Shown here one piece after another: positions 1 through 6,690 of a stretch of 10,803 bases of DNA. Position 1 is the first letter of the stretch. Each line of letters opens with the position of its first letter. Under the pieces are notes generated by a model, which made no database searches, was not told the origin of the DNA, and saw nothing but the letters and a program-made list of their open reading frames with translations. Source of the DNA: Maritimibacter sp. (GTDB lineage Bacteria > Pseudomonadota > Alphaproteobacteria > Rhodobacterales > Rhodobacteraceae). The DNA lies in contig JAGRMP010000625.1 in the NCBI GenBank assembly GCA_020441225.1, forward strand, positions 1 through 10,803. The letters run 5' to 3'. Both the position numbers and the translations under genes were made by a program.

Positions 1-162
1 ATCAGCGTGATCCTGATCAGCCACCGGATGCCCGATGTCTTTGCTGTCGCAGACCGGATCGCCGTCCTGCGCCGCGGATCGCTGGTCGCGAGCAAGCCGG
101 TCCATCTGAGTTCGCCCGAGGAGGTCACCGGCCTCATCACCGGCGCCATCGAACACGCCTGA
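1..162 (+). CDS. Sugar-type ABC transporter ATP-binding protein, C-terminal end (partial)
   Basis: The window opens inside this gene; 53 codons and the TGA stop (160-162) are visible. The segment reads ILISHRMPDVFAVADRIAVL, which contains the switch/H-loop histidine that follows the Walker B region in ABC ATPases, then a short tail ending in TGLITGAIEHA. Walker A, signature and Walker B motifs lie upstream. The single-cassette type of ending recalls FrcA-like ATPases of alphaproteobacterial CUT2 sugar importers, not the C-terminal cassette of a double RbsA/XylG protein, but this is inference from a short tail. It would hydrolyse ATP at the inner face of the cytoplasmic membrane to drive import. 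Only 12 bases separate its stop from the permease start, so the two are almost certainly co-transcribed and form one transporter. Confidence 0.85.
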   Translation: MSVILISHRMPDVFAVADRIAVLRRGSLVASKPVHLSSPEEVTGLITGAIEHA

Positions 163-174
163 GAAGGGAACAAC

Positions 175-1167
175 ATGTCCTCGTCAATCGAAGATGTCAT
201 CGGACTGGCGCAGCATCGCAACGCCCTGGCCCGGCTCGCCAACCTCCAGGTGTTCTGGGTCTTTCTCGCCGCCGTCATCGCCTGCATTGCGCTCAGCCTC
301 GCGACAGATACCTTTGCGACCTCGCGCAACCTCTTCAACGTCTCGCGCAATTTTGCCTTCGTTGCGATCATCGCCATCGGCATGACCGCGGTCATCGCCT
401 CGGGCGGGATCGATCTTTCGGTCGGCTCGATCGTGGTGCTGACGGCGATGGTCATCAGCGTGCTGATGGCGGCGGGGTATTCCTTCTGGCTCTCGGCGTT
501 CGCCGCCATTGCCGTGGCGCTCGCGGTCGGGTTCGTCAACGGGGTGCTGATCGCCTATGCGGGAATGCCAGCCTTCGTCGTTACGCTCGGGATGCTCTCG
601 GCCGCGCGGTCTGCCGCGATGGTGCTGTCGGACAACAAGATGATCTGGGAATTCGGGCCCGACCACGACCTCCTGCTCTGGATCGGCGGCGGCTCGACCT
701 TCGGGCTGCCGCATCCGCTCTACGCGTTGATCGCGTTGACGCTGGCGATGACCTTTGTCTTTCGCTGGGCGCGCTGGGGGCAGCATGTGTTTGCCATTGG
801 CTCGAACGAGCAGGCGGCCACCCTGACCGGGATCCCGGTCAAGCGGCTCAAGGTCACGGTCTACATGTTCTCCGCCTTCACCGCCGGACTGGCGGGTATC
901 TTGATGGCGGGCTGGTTGGGCAGCGTGACGACGAACCTCGGCAATGCGATGGAATTGACGGTGATCGCAGCGGCGGTGATCGGCGGCGCCAATCTCAACG
1001 GCGGGGAGGGGACGGCGCTCGGTGCGGTGGTCGGCGCCCTCCTCATCGAGGTCATCCGGAACTCGCTGATCCTTCTGGGGATTTCCACCTTCTGGCAGGG
1101 CATGTTCATCGGCACCTTCATCGTGATCGCCGTGGCGTTCGACCGCATCCGTCACATGCAGCGCTGA
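175..1167 (+). CDS. CUT2-family ABC transporter permease (RbsC/FrcC-like)
   Basis: A 330-residue polytopic membrane protein of the BPD_transp_2 (branched-chain/ribose permease) family, the usual length. Hydrophobic segments run from about residue 26 to 320. The family hallmark GGIDLSVGS is at residues 77-85. The cytoplasmic coupling-loop region (GSNEQAATLTGIPVKR, about 209-224) should contact the ATPase. The glycine-rich block GGANLNGGEGTALGAVVG (about 270-287) and the terminal IGTFIVIAVAFDRIR are also typical. The start at 175 follows an AAGGGAA stretch and sits 12 bases after the ATPase stop. It would form the channel for a sugar or sugar-like substrate; the substrate cannot be told without the periplasmic binding protein, which is not in the window. 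A LacI-type regulator follows 59 bases later, supporting a carbohydrate role. Confidence 0.93.
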   Translation: MSSSIEDVIGLAQHRNALARLANLQVFWVFLAAVIACIALSLATDTFATSRNLFNVSRNFAFVAIIAIGMTAVIASGGIDLSVGSIVVLTAMVISVLMAAGYSFWLSAFAAIAVALAVGFVNGVLIAYAGMPAFVVTLGMLSAARSAAMVLSDNKMIWEFGPDHDLLLWIGGGSTFGLPHPLYALIALTLAMTFVFRWARWGQHVFAIGSNEQAATLTGIPVKRLKVTVYMFSAFTAGLAGILMAGWLGSVTTNLGNAMELTVIAAAVIGGANLNGGEGTALGAVVGALLIEVIRNSLILLGISTFWQGMFIGTFIVIAVAFDRIRHMQR

Positions 1168-1213
1168 GGTGGACCTTGGCTCGGGAGTCGGTGTACAGAC
1201 GCCCGGCACGGAC

Positions 1214-1220
1214 AGGAGGA
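1214..1220 (+). promoter_or_regulatory. Strong Shine-Dalgarno fixing the LacI-family start at TTG 1227
   Basis: AGGAGGA lies 6 bases before an in-frame TTG at 1227. The more upstream in-frame TTG (1176) has no comparable site, and starting there would add 17 residues rich in Arg and Gly before the helix-turn-helix. LacI-family proteins normally start within a few residues of this motif, so 1227 is preferred. Confidence 0.8.
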
Positions 1221-1226
1221 CGGCAA

Positions 1227-2246
1227 TTGCGACCGACGATGATGGATGTGGCGGCGAAGGCAGGGGTCTCGCAGGCGACGGTATCGCTGGTCCTGAACAG
1301 TCGTGCGGGCGCGCGCCTCAGCGAAGCCACGCGCGAAAAGGTCCGCGCCGCGGCCGACGAACTGGGCTACCAACTCGCGGCGCGCGGCCAGACCAAGGTG
1401 CCGACCATATCCAAGACGATCGGCTTCGTCGTCGATGAACTCACCGCCGACCCGTGGATGTCGTTGGCCTTCGACAGCGCCCGGGAAAAGGCGCTGGAAC
1501 AGGGGATCACGACCACCCTCGCGGTGTTGCGCGGCGGCGAGGACCTCGAAGACCAGATCCTCACCCAGATGTCCAACCAGCCGCTCTTGGGCTTTATCTA
1601 CGGCACCATCCTCACCCGGCCGATCACTCCGCCCAAAGCCTTCTTCAAGACCCCGACCGTGCTGGTCAATTGCTATGACAAGAAACGAAAACTGCCCTCG
1701 GTCCTGCCGGGCGAACTCGTTGGCGCACAGACAGCGACCCAGCACCTGATCGACATGGGGTGCAGACGGATCGCATTCATCAACGGCCAGGAGGGCATCG
1801 ACGCCTCGCGCGACCGGCTCAGGGGATATCGCCAGGCGTTGTCGAGCAACGACGTGCCTTTCGACCGCAAGCTCGTATTTCCCGGCAACTGGGAACCGTC
1901 GACCGGCTACGAAGGCGCGATGGCGCTGATGGCCCTGGACACGCCGCCCGACGGGATTTTCTGCGCCAACGACATGATGGCGCTAGGGTGCTACGACGCC
2001 CTGCGCGAGCTTGGCCTCAGGGTGCCCGACGATGTCGCCGTGGTGGGCTTCGACGATCGCGAGATCGCGCAATTCATGCGGCCGTCGCTGACCACGCTGG
2101 TGCTTCCCCACGCCGAGATGGGCGCGATCGCGGCCGAAATGCTCCTCGATATGGCCGGCGGCATGCACAACAGCTACGACCAGATCAAGGTCGAGTGTAC
2201 GCTGATCGACCGTGAGTCCAGCCGGTTGATTTCCCGTCGGGCTTGA
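1227..2246 (+). CDS. LacI-family transcriptional regulator
   Basis: A 339-residue protein when read from the TTG at 1227, the usual LacI/GalR length. Residues about 4-25 (TMMDVAAKAGVSQATVSLVLN) form the LacI helix-turn-helix, followed by the hinge region. From about residue 55 a periplasmic-binding-protein-like effector domain begins (IGFVVDELTADPWMS...). Its C-terminal half carries the family's PDGIFCANDMMALGCYDAL and VPDDVAVVGFDDREIA blocks and the usual TTLVLPHAEMGAIAAEML. It is presumably a cytoplasmic repressor (or dual regulator) of the ABC transport genes immediately upstream, responding to the imported substrate or a metabolite. The gap to the permease stop is 59 bases with no visible terminator, so it is probably the last gene of that operon. 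The operator should lie upstream of the window and was not identified here. Confidence 0.93.
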   Translation: MRPTMMDVAAKAGVSQATVSLVLNSRAGARLSEATREKVRAAADELGYQLAARGQTKVPTISKTIGFVVDELTADPWMSLAFDSAREKALEQGITTTLAVLRGGEDLEDQILTQMSNQPLLGFIYGTILTRPITPPKAFFKTPTVLVNCYDKKRKLPSVLPGELVGAQTATQHLIDMGCRRIAFINGQEGIDASRDRLRGYRQALSSNDVPFDRKLVFPGNWEPSTGYEGAMALMALDTPPDGIFCANDMMALGCYDALRELGLRVPDDVAVVGFDDREIAQFMRPSLTTLVLPHAEMGAIAAEMLLDMAGGMHNSYDQIKVECTLIDRESSRLISRRA

Positions 2247-2598
2247 CGCGACCATCTTCGCCCGCGGGTATCCGAAAGAAATCGCAAACATCTTGTTGGA
2301 ACGAGGTGGGCGGCAAAGCCCCGGCGCGACGGTGCGGTGGCGAGCCAGGGTCGCCAAGGGGCGGCGCCCATCGCGGGACACCGGCTTTCGGCAGCGCCGG
2401 ACCGGACGCCACGAAGGTCATGGGGCGCCGCGCCAAAGGTGCTCGACCGCGACGGAGATGCGCGCCCGGGGCCGTAGGCGCGAGGTCCGCCGCGACACCG
2501 ATCTCGCCGACCTCCCGCTCAACGATCTGATCTTGCCATGCACCGCAGCCGGTCCGGTTGCCAGATGCCTGGTTGCAACCAAGCGATCCCAGGAATCT
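2247..2598. other. Intergenic stretch without a convincing gene
   Basis: About 350 bases between the LacI-family gene and the SOS box. Reading frames on both strands are open over part of it, as GC-rich DNA often allows, but none gives a recognisable protein and codon use is poor. Short GC-rich inverted repeats occur (GGCGA/TCGCC at 2339-2355, CCGGC/GCCGG at 2381-2400), none followed by a T-run, so no terminator is called. A perfect 12-bp palindrome at 2570-2581 is listed separately. Confidence 0.5.
2570..2581. repeat. Perfect 12-bp palindrome TGGTTGCAACCA
   Basis: TGGTTGCAACCA equals its own reverse complement. It lies 17 bases upstream of the SOS box and 76 bases upstream of the helicase start. 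It could be a second operator for the helicase promoter. A palindrome this size can arise by chance, and no known regulator consensus was recognised. Confidence 0.4.
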
Positions 2599-2613
2599 GT
2601 TCCCTTTGTGTTC
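2599..2613 (+). promoter_or_regulatory. LexA-binding SOS box, GTTC-N7-GTTC
   Basis: GTTCCCTTTGTGTTC is an exact match to the direct-repeat GTTC-N7-GTTC box known for LexA in alphaproteobacteria such as Rhodobacter and Caulobacter, including the T-rich spacer often seen. It ends 44 bases before the helicase ATG. A weak -10-like TATCCT follows at 2623-2628, so LexA bound here would cover the promoter and repress the helicase until DNA damage. The match and position are seen directly; regulation is inferred. Confidence 0.78.
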
Positions 2614-2657
2614 TTGCGGCGCTATCCTTCCGGAAAACGCATGAAAAGAGGCAGGAC

Positions 2658-4697
2658 ATGGTTGCAGCAAGCTATCTCGACAAGCTGAACGATGGCCAAC
2701 GGGCGGCGGCGGTTTTCGGTGTCGGGGAAGGGATTTCGCCGCCCTTGCTCATCATCGCCGGGGCCGGGTCCGGCAAGACCGCGACGCTCGCCCACCGGGT
2801 GGCGCATCTCCTGGTGCACGGCGCCGACCCGCGCCGCATCCTGCTGATGACCTTCTCGCGCCGCGCTGCGTCCGAGCTCACCGCCCGCGTGGAGCGGATC
2901 ACCGCGCAGGCCATGGGCACGGCCGTCGCGGCCGAAGCGCTCACCTGGGCCGGGACCTTCCACGCCATCGGTGCGCGGATCCTGCGCGAACACGCGCTGT
3001 CTATCGGGCTGAGCCCCGAGTTCTCGATCCATGACCGCGAGGACAGTGCCGATCTCATGAACCTCTGCCGCCACGGCGCGGGGCTTTCGAAGACCGAGGC
3101 GCGGTTTCCGACCAAGGGCACCTGCCTTGCGATCTATTCCCGCGCCGTCAACGCCGAGGAACCGCTGGCGCATGTGCTGCGTGACCACTTCCCGTGGTGC
3201 GCGCGCTGGGAGGAAGCGCTGAAGCTGCTCTTCAAGGCCTATGTTTCCGCCAAGCAGGCACAGAACGTGCTCGATTATGACGATCTGCTGCTTGCCTGGG
3301 CGCAGGTGATGTCGGACGCCGATTTCGCCGCCCATATCGGGGCCGCCTGGGACCATGTGCTGATCGACGAATACCAGGACACCAACCGGTTGCAGGCGCG
3401 GATTCTGAAGGCGCTGAAGCCCGATGGGCGGGGGTTGACCGTGGTCGGCGACGACGCCCAGTCGATCTACGCTTTCCGCGCCGCGACCGTGCGCAATATT
3501 TTCGACTTCCCAGAGAGTTATATGCCGCGGGCCGAGGTCGTGACCCTCGACCGCAACTACCGCTCGACCCAGCCGATCCTTGCGGCAGCGAATGCGGTGA
3601 TCGCCGAGGCCAGCGAGCGTTTCACCAAGGACCTCTGGACCGAGCGCGCTTCGGACCGCAAGCCGCGATTGGTGACCGTCCAGAGCGAGGCGGAGCAGGC
3701 GAGATATTTCGTCGGCGAGATCCTCGAGGCCCGCGAGGTCGGGGTGAAGCTGAAAGAGCAGGCCGTGCTGTTCCGAACCTCGTCCCACGCAGCGCAGATC
3801 GAGGCGGAGCTTACCCGCCGCAACGTGCCCTATATGAAGTTCGGCGGCCTCAAGTTTCTCGATTCCGCCCATGTGAAGGACCTGCTGGCTGTCCTGCGCT
3901 TCGCCCGCAATCCGCGCGACCGGGTGGCCGGGTTCCGCGTGCTCCAACTGATCCCCGGAATCGGTCCGAAATCGGCCGGCAACATCCTTGATGCGCTCGA
4001 CCTCGCGCCCGCCCCCCTCGCGGCGCTCCATGACGTCGTTCCGCCCGCGAAGGCCGAAGCCGACTGGACCGGGTTTGTCGCGGCGATGACCGCAGACGCG
4101 GGGTGGCCCGCCGCCATCGCCAGCGCGCGCAGCTGGTACGAGCCGCATCTCGACCGGATCCACGAAGACGCCGAGGCGCGGCGCGCCGATCTGTTGCAGC
4201 TCGAACAGATCGCCACCGGCTGCCCCTCCGCCGAGGCCTTCCTCACCGATTTGACCCTCGATCCGCCCGACGCCACTTCCGACCAGGCCGGCGTGCCACT
4301 GAAGGACGAGGATTACCTGATCCTGTCCACGATCCATTCCGCCAAGGGGCAGGAGTGGAAATCGGTCTATCTGCTCAATGCAGTCGATGGCTGTATCCCC
4401 TCCGACCTGGGCACCGGCACGACGCATGACCTCGAAGAGGAACGGCGGTTGCTCTATGTCGCGATGACCCGGGCGAAGGACGATCTCACCATCGGCCTGC
4501 CGCTGAGGTTCTACGTCACCGGCCAGCCGAAGAACGGCGACCGCCACGTCTACGCCATGCGCACGCGCTTCATCCCGCGCCAGATCCTCGACCGGTTCGA
4601 ACAGGTCCATTGGTCGCCCGCAGCGCAGGGCGCCGAGATCCGGCCCGTGCCCGCCCCGATCGACGTGGCCCAGCAGATGCGCGAGATGTGGGGCTAG
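2658..4697 (+). CDS. UvrD/Rep-like superfamily 1 ATP-dependent DNA helicase
   Basis: A 679-residue SF1A helicase carrying all core motifs. These are Q-motif NDGQRAA (11-17), Walker A GAGSGKT (35-41), Ia TFSRRA (65-70), Ib GTFHAIG (99-105), II LIDEYQD (235-241), III VVGDDAQSIYAFR (262-274), IV LDRNYRS (297-303), V TIHSAKGQEWKSV (558-570) and VI EERRLLYVAMTRAKD (594-608). A helix-hairpin-helix-like IPGIGPKSAGNIL lies at about 432-444, where UvrD-type 2B domains carry one. The start at 2658 is preferred: GAGG lies 6 bases upstream, and an earlier in-frame ATG (2538) would add 40 unrelated residues and span the SOS box. It would unwind DNA 3'-5' in repair or replication restart. It is slightly shorter than UvrD/PcrA (about 720) and its tail differs, so it may be a paralog and not the housekeeping UvrD. 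It stands alone, with an SOS box upstream. Confidence 0.93.
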   Translation: MVAASYLDKLNDGQRAAAVFGVGEGISPPLLIIAGAGSGKTATLAHRVAHLLVHGADPRRILLMTFSRRAASELTARVERITAQAMGTAVAAEALTWAGTFHAIGARILREHALSIGLSPEFSIHDREDSADLMNLCRHGAGLSKTEARFPTKGTCLAIYSRAVNAEEPLAHVLRDHFPWCARWEEALKLLFKAYVSAKQAQNVLDYDDLLLAWAQVMSDADFAAHIGAAWDHVLIDEYQDTNRLQARILKALKPDGRGLTVVGDDAQSIYAFRAATVRNIFDFPESYMPRAEVVTLDRNYRSTQPILAAANAVIAEASERFTKDLWTERASDRKPRLVTVQSEAEQARYFVGEILEAREVGVKLKEQAVLFRTSSHAAQIEAELTRRNVPYMKFGGLKFLDSAHVKDLLAVLRFARNPRDRVAGFRVLQLIPGIGPKSAGNILDALDLAPAPLAALHDVVPPAKAEADWTGFVAAMTADAGWPAAIASARSWYEPHLDRIHEDAEARRADLLQLEQIATGCPSAEAFLTDLTLDPPDATSDQAGVPLKDEDYLILSTIHSAKGQEWKSVYLLNAVDGCIPSDLGTGTTHDLEEERRLLYVAMTRAKDDLTIGLPLRFYVTGQPKNGDRHVYAMRTRFIPRQILDRFEQVHWSPAAQGAEIRPVPAPIDVAQQMREMWG

Positions 4698-4755
4698 GTG
4701 CGCGGTGGCAAGTATCTTGGGCGGTCCGGTGGGGCGTGTTTTCGTCTTGTTTTGC

Positions 4756-4782
4756 GGCGCTTGCGGAAAAAACCGAAACGCC
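4756..4782. terminator. Possible hairpin between convergent genes (weak)
   Basis: The 107 bases between the helicase stop and the lysR stop hold an imperfect stem (GGCG/CGCC, TT/AA, CGG/CCG with a bulge and a mismatch) around a run of six A on plus, six T on minus. A second short hairpin, CCCGG-TCG-CCGGG, is at 4789-4801, just past the lysR stop. Neither is followed by a T-run on either strand, so classical intrinsic termination is doubtful. The convergent arrangement is the main reason to expect a terminator here. Confidence 0.25.
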
Positions 4783-4804
4783 ACATCTCCCGGTCGCCGG
4801 GCAT

Positions 4805-5728
4805 TCACCGATCCGGGGACGCGCCGGGTGAGGGAAGCCGTTTCGCGGCCTCCACGACGCGGTCGCGAAGCCAGCGATGCGCGGGATCGGTGCTGTCGCG
4901 GCGATGCCATACCAGGAAGACCGGGATCGGCTTGCAGGGAAAGGGCAGGGGGGCGCAGTCGAGCTCCCTGAGCGGTCCGAGCGCCATGTAATCGAGCTCG
5001 GTCGCGATCATGTCGCTTCCCTTCACGAAACGCGGTATGGCGGAGAAATTCGAGACCGAAAGCATGGGCGGCCGGAGGTCCGCGCTTTCGATCTCGCGGA
5101 CGACGCTGAAGGAATTGCGACCGTTGGCAAAGCGGACCTCGACATGCCGGTCATCGCGAAATTCCTCCCAACTCCTGGGCGGGCCTCTGACCTCTTTGTC
5201 ATAGAAGCAGACCATCTTCCCCTCGAAGAGCTTGAGCTGGATGATCTCCGGCCCCTCGGGCGGCAGTGGCGTGACCACGATGTCGCAGCGTGCCTCGCCC
5301 AACAGGCTGGCCGCGGGGACGCCCGAGGGCAGGAATGTGAGGTTGAGCTCGATCCCCGCTTGCGCCGCACGGCGCATGATGCCGGGGAACAGCAGATCGC
5401 GGGTCAGATCGTTTGCGGCCACCGTGAACCGCAGCGGCCGCGCCGTCGGGTCGAAGGCGCGCGCGTCGGCGAGACCTTTCATTCCGTCCAGCACCTTCAT
5501 GACCGGTCCCTGCAGGCTGCGCGCGCGTTCCGTGGGCACGATCCCGCGCCCGGAGCGCACGAACAGGGGATCGCCGAAGATGACCCGGAGCTTGTTCATC
5601 GCGTGGCTGACGGTGGACTGGGTCAGATCGAGCCGTTCGGACGCGCGGGTTACGTTCCCTTCCTGCAGGACCACCAGGAAGGTGTTCAAGAGACGCCAGT
5701 CCAGATCCTTATGATCGAAATCATCCAT
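4805..5728 (-). CDS. LysR-family transcriptional regulator, divergent to the SDR-ALDH-RdhA operon
   Basis: A 307-residue protein of normal LysR length. Residues about 8-70 form the winged helix-turn-helix: LDWRLLNTFLVVLQEGNVTR, then ASERLDLTQSTVSHAMNKLR, then the wing GDPLFVRSGRGIVPTERA. The effector-binding domain follows from about residue 88 (LRFTVAAND...) to the end. The ATG at 5728 puts the HTH at the usual distance from the N terminus; there is no good Shine-Dalgarno before it, and a longer in-frame extension upstream has no LysR character. It is divergent from the short-chain dehydrogenase gene, with 178 bases between start codons. That is the classic arrangement for a LysR regulator controlling both itself and the facing catabolic operon. 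The inducer is unknown but would be expected to be a pathway substrate or intermediate. It converges on the helicase gene. Confidence 0.93.
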   Translation of the reverse strand: MDDFDHKDLDWRLLNTFLVVLQEGNVTRASERLDLTQSTVSHAMNKLRVIFGDPLFVRSGRGIVPTERARSLQGPVMKVLDGMKGLADARAFDPTARPLRFTVAANDLTRDLLFPGIMRRAAQAGIELNLTFLPSGVPAASLLGEARCDIVVTPLPPEGPEIIQLKLFEGKMVCFYDKEVRGPPRSWEEFRDDRHVEVRFANGRNSFSVVREIESADLRPPMLSVSNFSAIPRFVKGSDMIATELDYMALGPLRELDCAPLPFPCKPIPVFLVWHRRDSTDPAHRWLRDRVVEAAKRLPSPGASPDR

Positions 5729-5735
5729 GGTACTT

Positions 5736-5751
5736 ATCGATACCAATCGAT
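5736..5751. promoter_or_regulatory. Candidate LysR operator: ATCGATACCAATCGAT dyad
   Basis: Two ATCGAT hexamers, each palindromic, start 10 bp apart (about one helical turn) and together form a 16-bp dyad with a 4-bp centre. The site lies 7 bases upstream of the lysR start codon and overlaps the edge of a candidate promoter for the facing operon. That position fits autorepression plus activation by a LysR protein. The dyad is seen directly; the assignment to this regulator is inference. Confidence 0.45.
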
Positions 5752-5779
5752 GGATAGCGCGTCCACTCCTCCCTATCCT
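5751..5779 (+). promoter_or_regulatory. Candidate sigma-70-type promoter for the SDR operon (weak)
   Basis: TGGATA (5751-5756) and TATCCT (5774-5779) are spaced by 17 bases; each matches the -35 and -10 consensus at four of six positions. The start of transcription would fall near 5786. The dyad 5736-5751 abuts the -35, where an activating LysR protein would contact polymerase. GC-rich genomes give many such partial matches, so this is only a candidate. Confidence 0.25.
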
Positions 5780-5820
5780 CCGTCGAACCGGGGAAACACC
5801 CGGGCCAAACGGGAGGATGC

Positions 5821-5910
5821 ATGAGACCGCTCGCGCATGTCGCGGTGACCGTTCCGGCACGCGCTGTCCATTGTTCCCACCCGACCGGAACTCCAGGGAG
5901 GACAAGATGA
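5821..5910 (+). CDS. Possible 29-residue leader peptide overlapping the SDR start (ATGA)
   Basis: A small ORF of 29 codons starts with ATG at 5821, four bases after GGGAGG (5811-5816). Its TGA stop at 5908-5910 overlaps the dehydrogenase ATG (5907-5909) as ATGA, the typical arrangement for translational coupling. The peptide begins MRPLAHVAVTVPARAV and has four Arg, four Pro and three His, with no obvious run of one amino acid that would suggest attenuation. A small hairpin (CCGGG 5788-5792 with CCCGG 5799-5803) precedes its ribosome site. It may only be a chance ORF: the dehydrogenase has its own strong ribosome site inside the leader, and no homology was recognised. Confidence 0.35.
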   Translation: MRPLAHVAVTVPARAVHCSHPTGTPGRTR

Positions 5911-6662
5911 AACGTCTCGAAGGCAAAGTCGCCTGCATCACCGGTGCCGCGCAGGGGATCGGCGCCGTCATGGCCAAACACATGGCCGCGCATGGTGCTA
6001 AACTCGTGGTCACCGACGTGCTCGACACCACGTCCACGGTGCACGCCATCCGTGACGCAGGCGGCGCGGCGGTCGGGCTCACGGTGGACGTGACCAGCAA
6101 CGAGGACCTCGCCCGCATGGTCGCCACCGCCAAGTCCGAATTCGGCGGGCTCGATATCCTCATCAACAACGCGTCGATCTTCGCCAGCCTGCAACCGAAA
6201 CCCTTCCTGCAGATCGACGAGGACGAGTTCGACCGGGTGTTCCGGATCAACGCGCGCGGGACGCACCAGGCGACCAAGGCGGTGGTGCCGGCCATGATCG
6301 AGCGCGGCGGTGGCAAGGTGGTCAACATCTCGTCCGGCACCTTCTATTACGGCCCGCCGGGGCTGGCGCATTACACCGCGTCCAAGGGCGCGGTGATCGG
6401 GCTTACGCGCTGCTATGGCCGCGAACTGGGCGACAAGAACATCCAGGTCAACGCGATCGCCCCGGGCCTGACCGAAAGCGAAGGCGTCAAGGCCAATGAC
6501 GGCTTCAACCCGTTCTCGGCGCCCACCGTCGCGACCCGCTCGATCAAACGCGAGATGGTGCCGGAGGATCTCCTGGGCACCTTGCTCTATCTGTGCACCT
6601 CCGACAGCGATTTCGTGACCGGGCAAACGCTCAACGTCGACGGCGGCAAGTCGAACGTCTGA
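5907..6662 (+). CDS. Short-chain dehydrogenase/reductase (classical SDR, FabG-like)
   Basis: A 251-residue classical SDR, the normal length. The Rossmann nucleotide-binding motif TGAAQGIG is at residues 12-19. NNAS at 87-90 replaces the common NNAG, and the catalytic tetrad is Asn115, Ser143, Tyr156 and Lys160 (YTASK). The end TGQTLNVDGG is typical. Asp37 after the second strand (VVTDV) suggests NAD(H) over NADP(H), by the usual rule for these enzymes. The start at 5907 has GGGAGG five bases upstream. It would interconvert an alcohol and a carbonyl compound in the cytoplasm; the specific substrate is not readable. It leads an operon with an aldehyde dehydrogenase 28 bases downstream, so oxidation of an alcohol to an aldehyde or ketone is a reasonable guess for its role. 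Confidence 0.92.
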   Translation: MKRLEGKVACITGAAQGIGAVMAKHMAAHGAKLVVTDVLDTTSTVHAIRDAGGAAVGLTVDVTSNEDLARMVATAKSEFGGLDILINNASIFASLQPKPFLQIDEDEFDRVFRINARGTHQATKAVVPAMIERGGGKVVNISSGTFYYGPPGLAHYTASKGAVIGLTRCYGRELGDKNIQVNAIAPGLTESEGVKANDGFNPFSAPTVATRSIKREMVPEDLLGTLLYLCTSDSDFVTGQTLNVDGGKSNV

Positions 6663-6690
6663 CGGGGGTCGTCGTACGAGGGAGGCCGAC

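Noticed and set aside
184..1209. Minus-strand open frame opposite the ABC permease
   Set aside because: It is charged and low-complexity, and antisense to a clear permease.
2538..2657. Upstream extension of the helicase with a CxxxxC/CxxC-like N terminus
   Set aside because: It would span the LexA box and promoter, has no ribosome site, and the helicase family starts near the NDGQRAA motif, so the cysteines are taken as chance.
4789..4801. CCCGG-TCG-CCGGG hairpin as an intrinsic terminator of lysR
   Set aside because: The stem is only five pairs and no T-run follows on the minus strand; such stems are frequent in this base composition.
2622..4910. Long minus-strand open frame opposite the helicase
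   Set aside because: The plus strand has all SF1 helicase motifs in order; the antisense frame has none of any family.
5729..6340. N-terminal extension of the LysR frame on minus
   Set aside because: It overlaps the divergent promoter and the SDR gene and lacks LysR character; ATG 5728 places the HTH normally.
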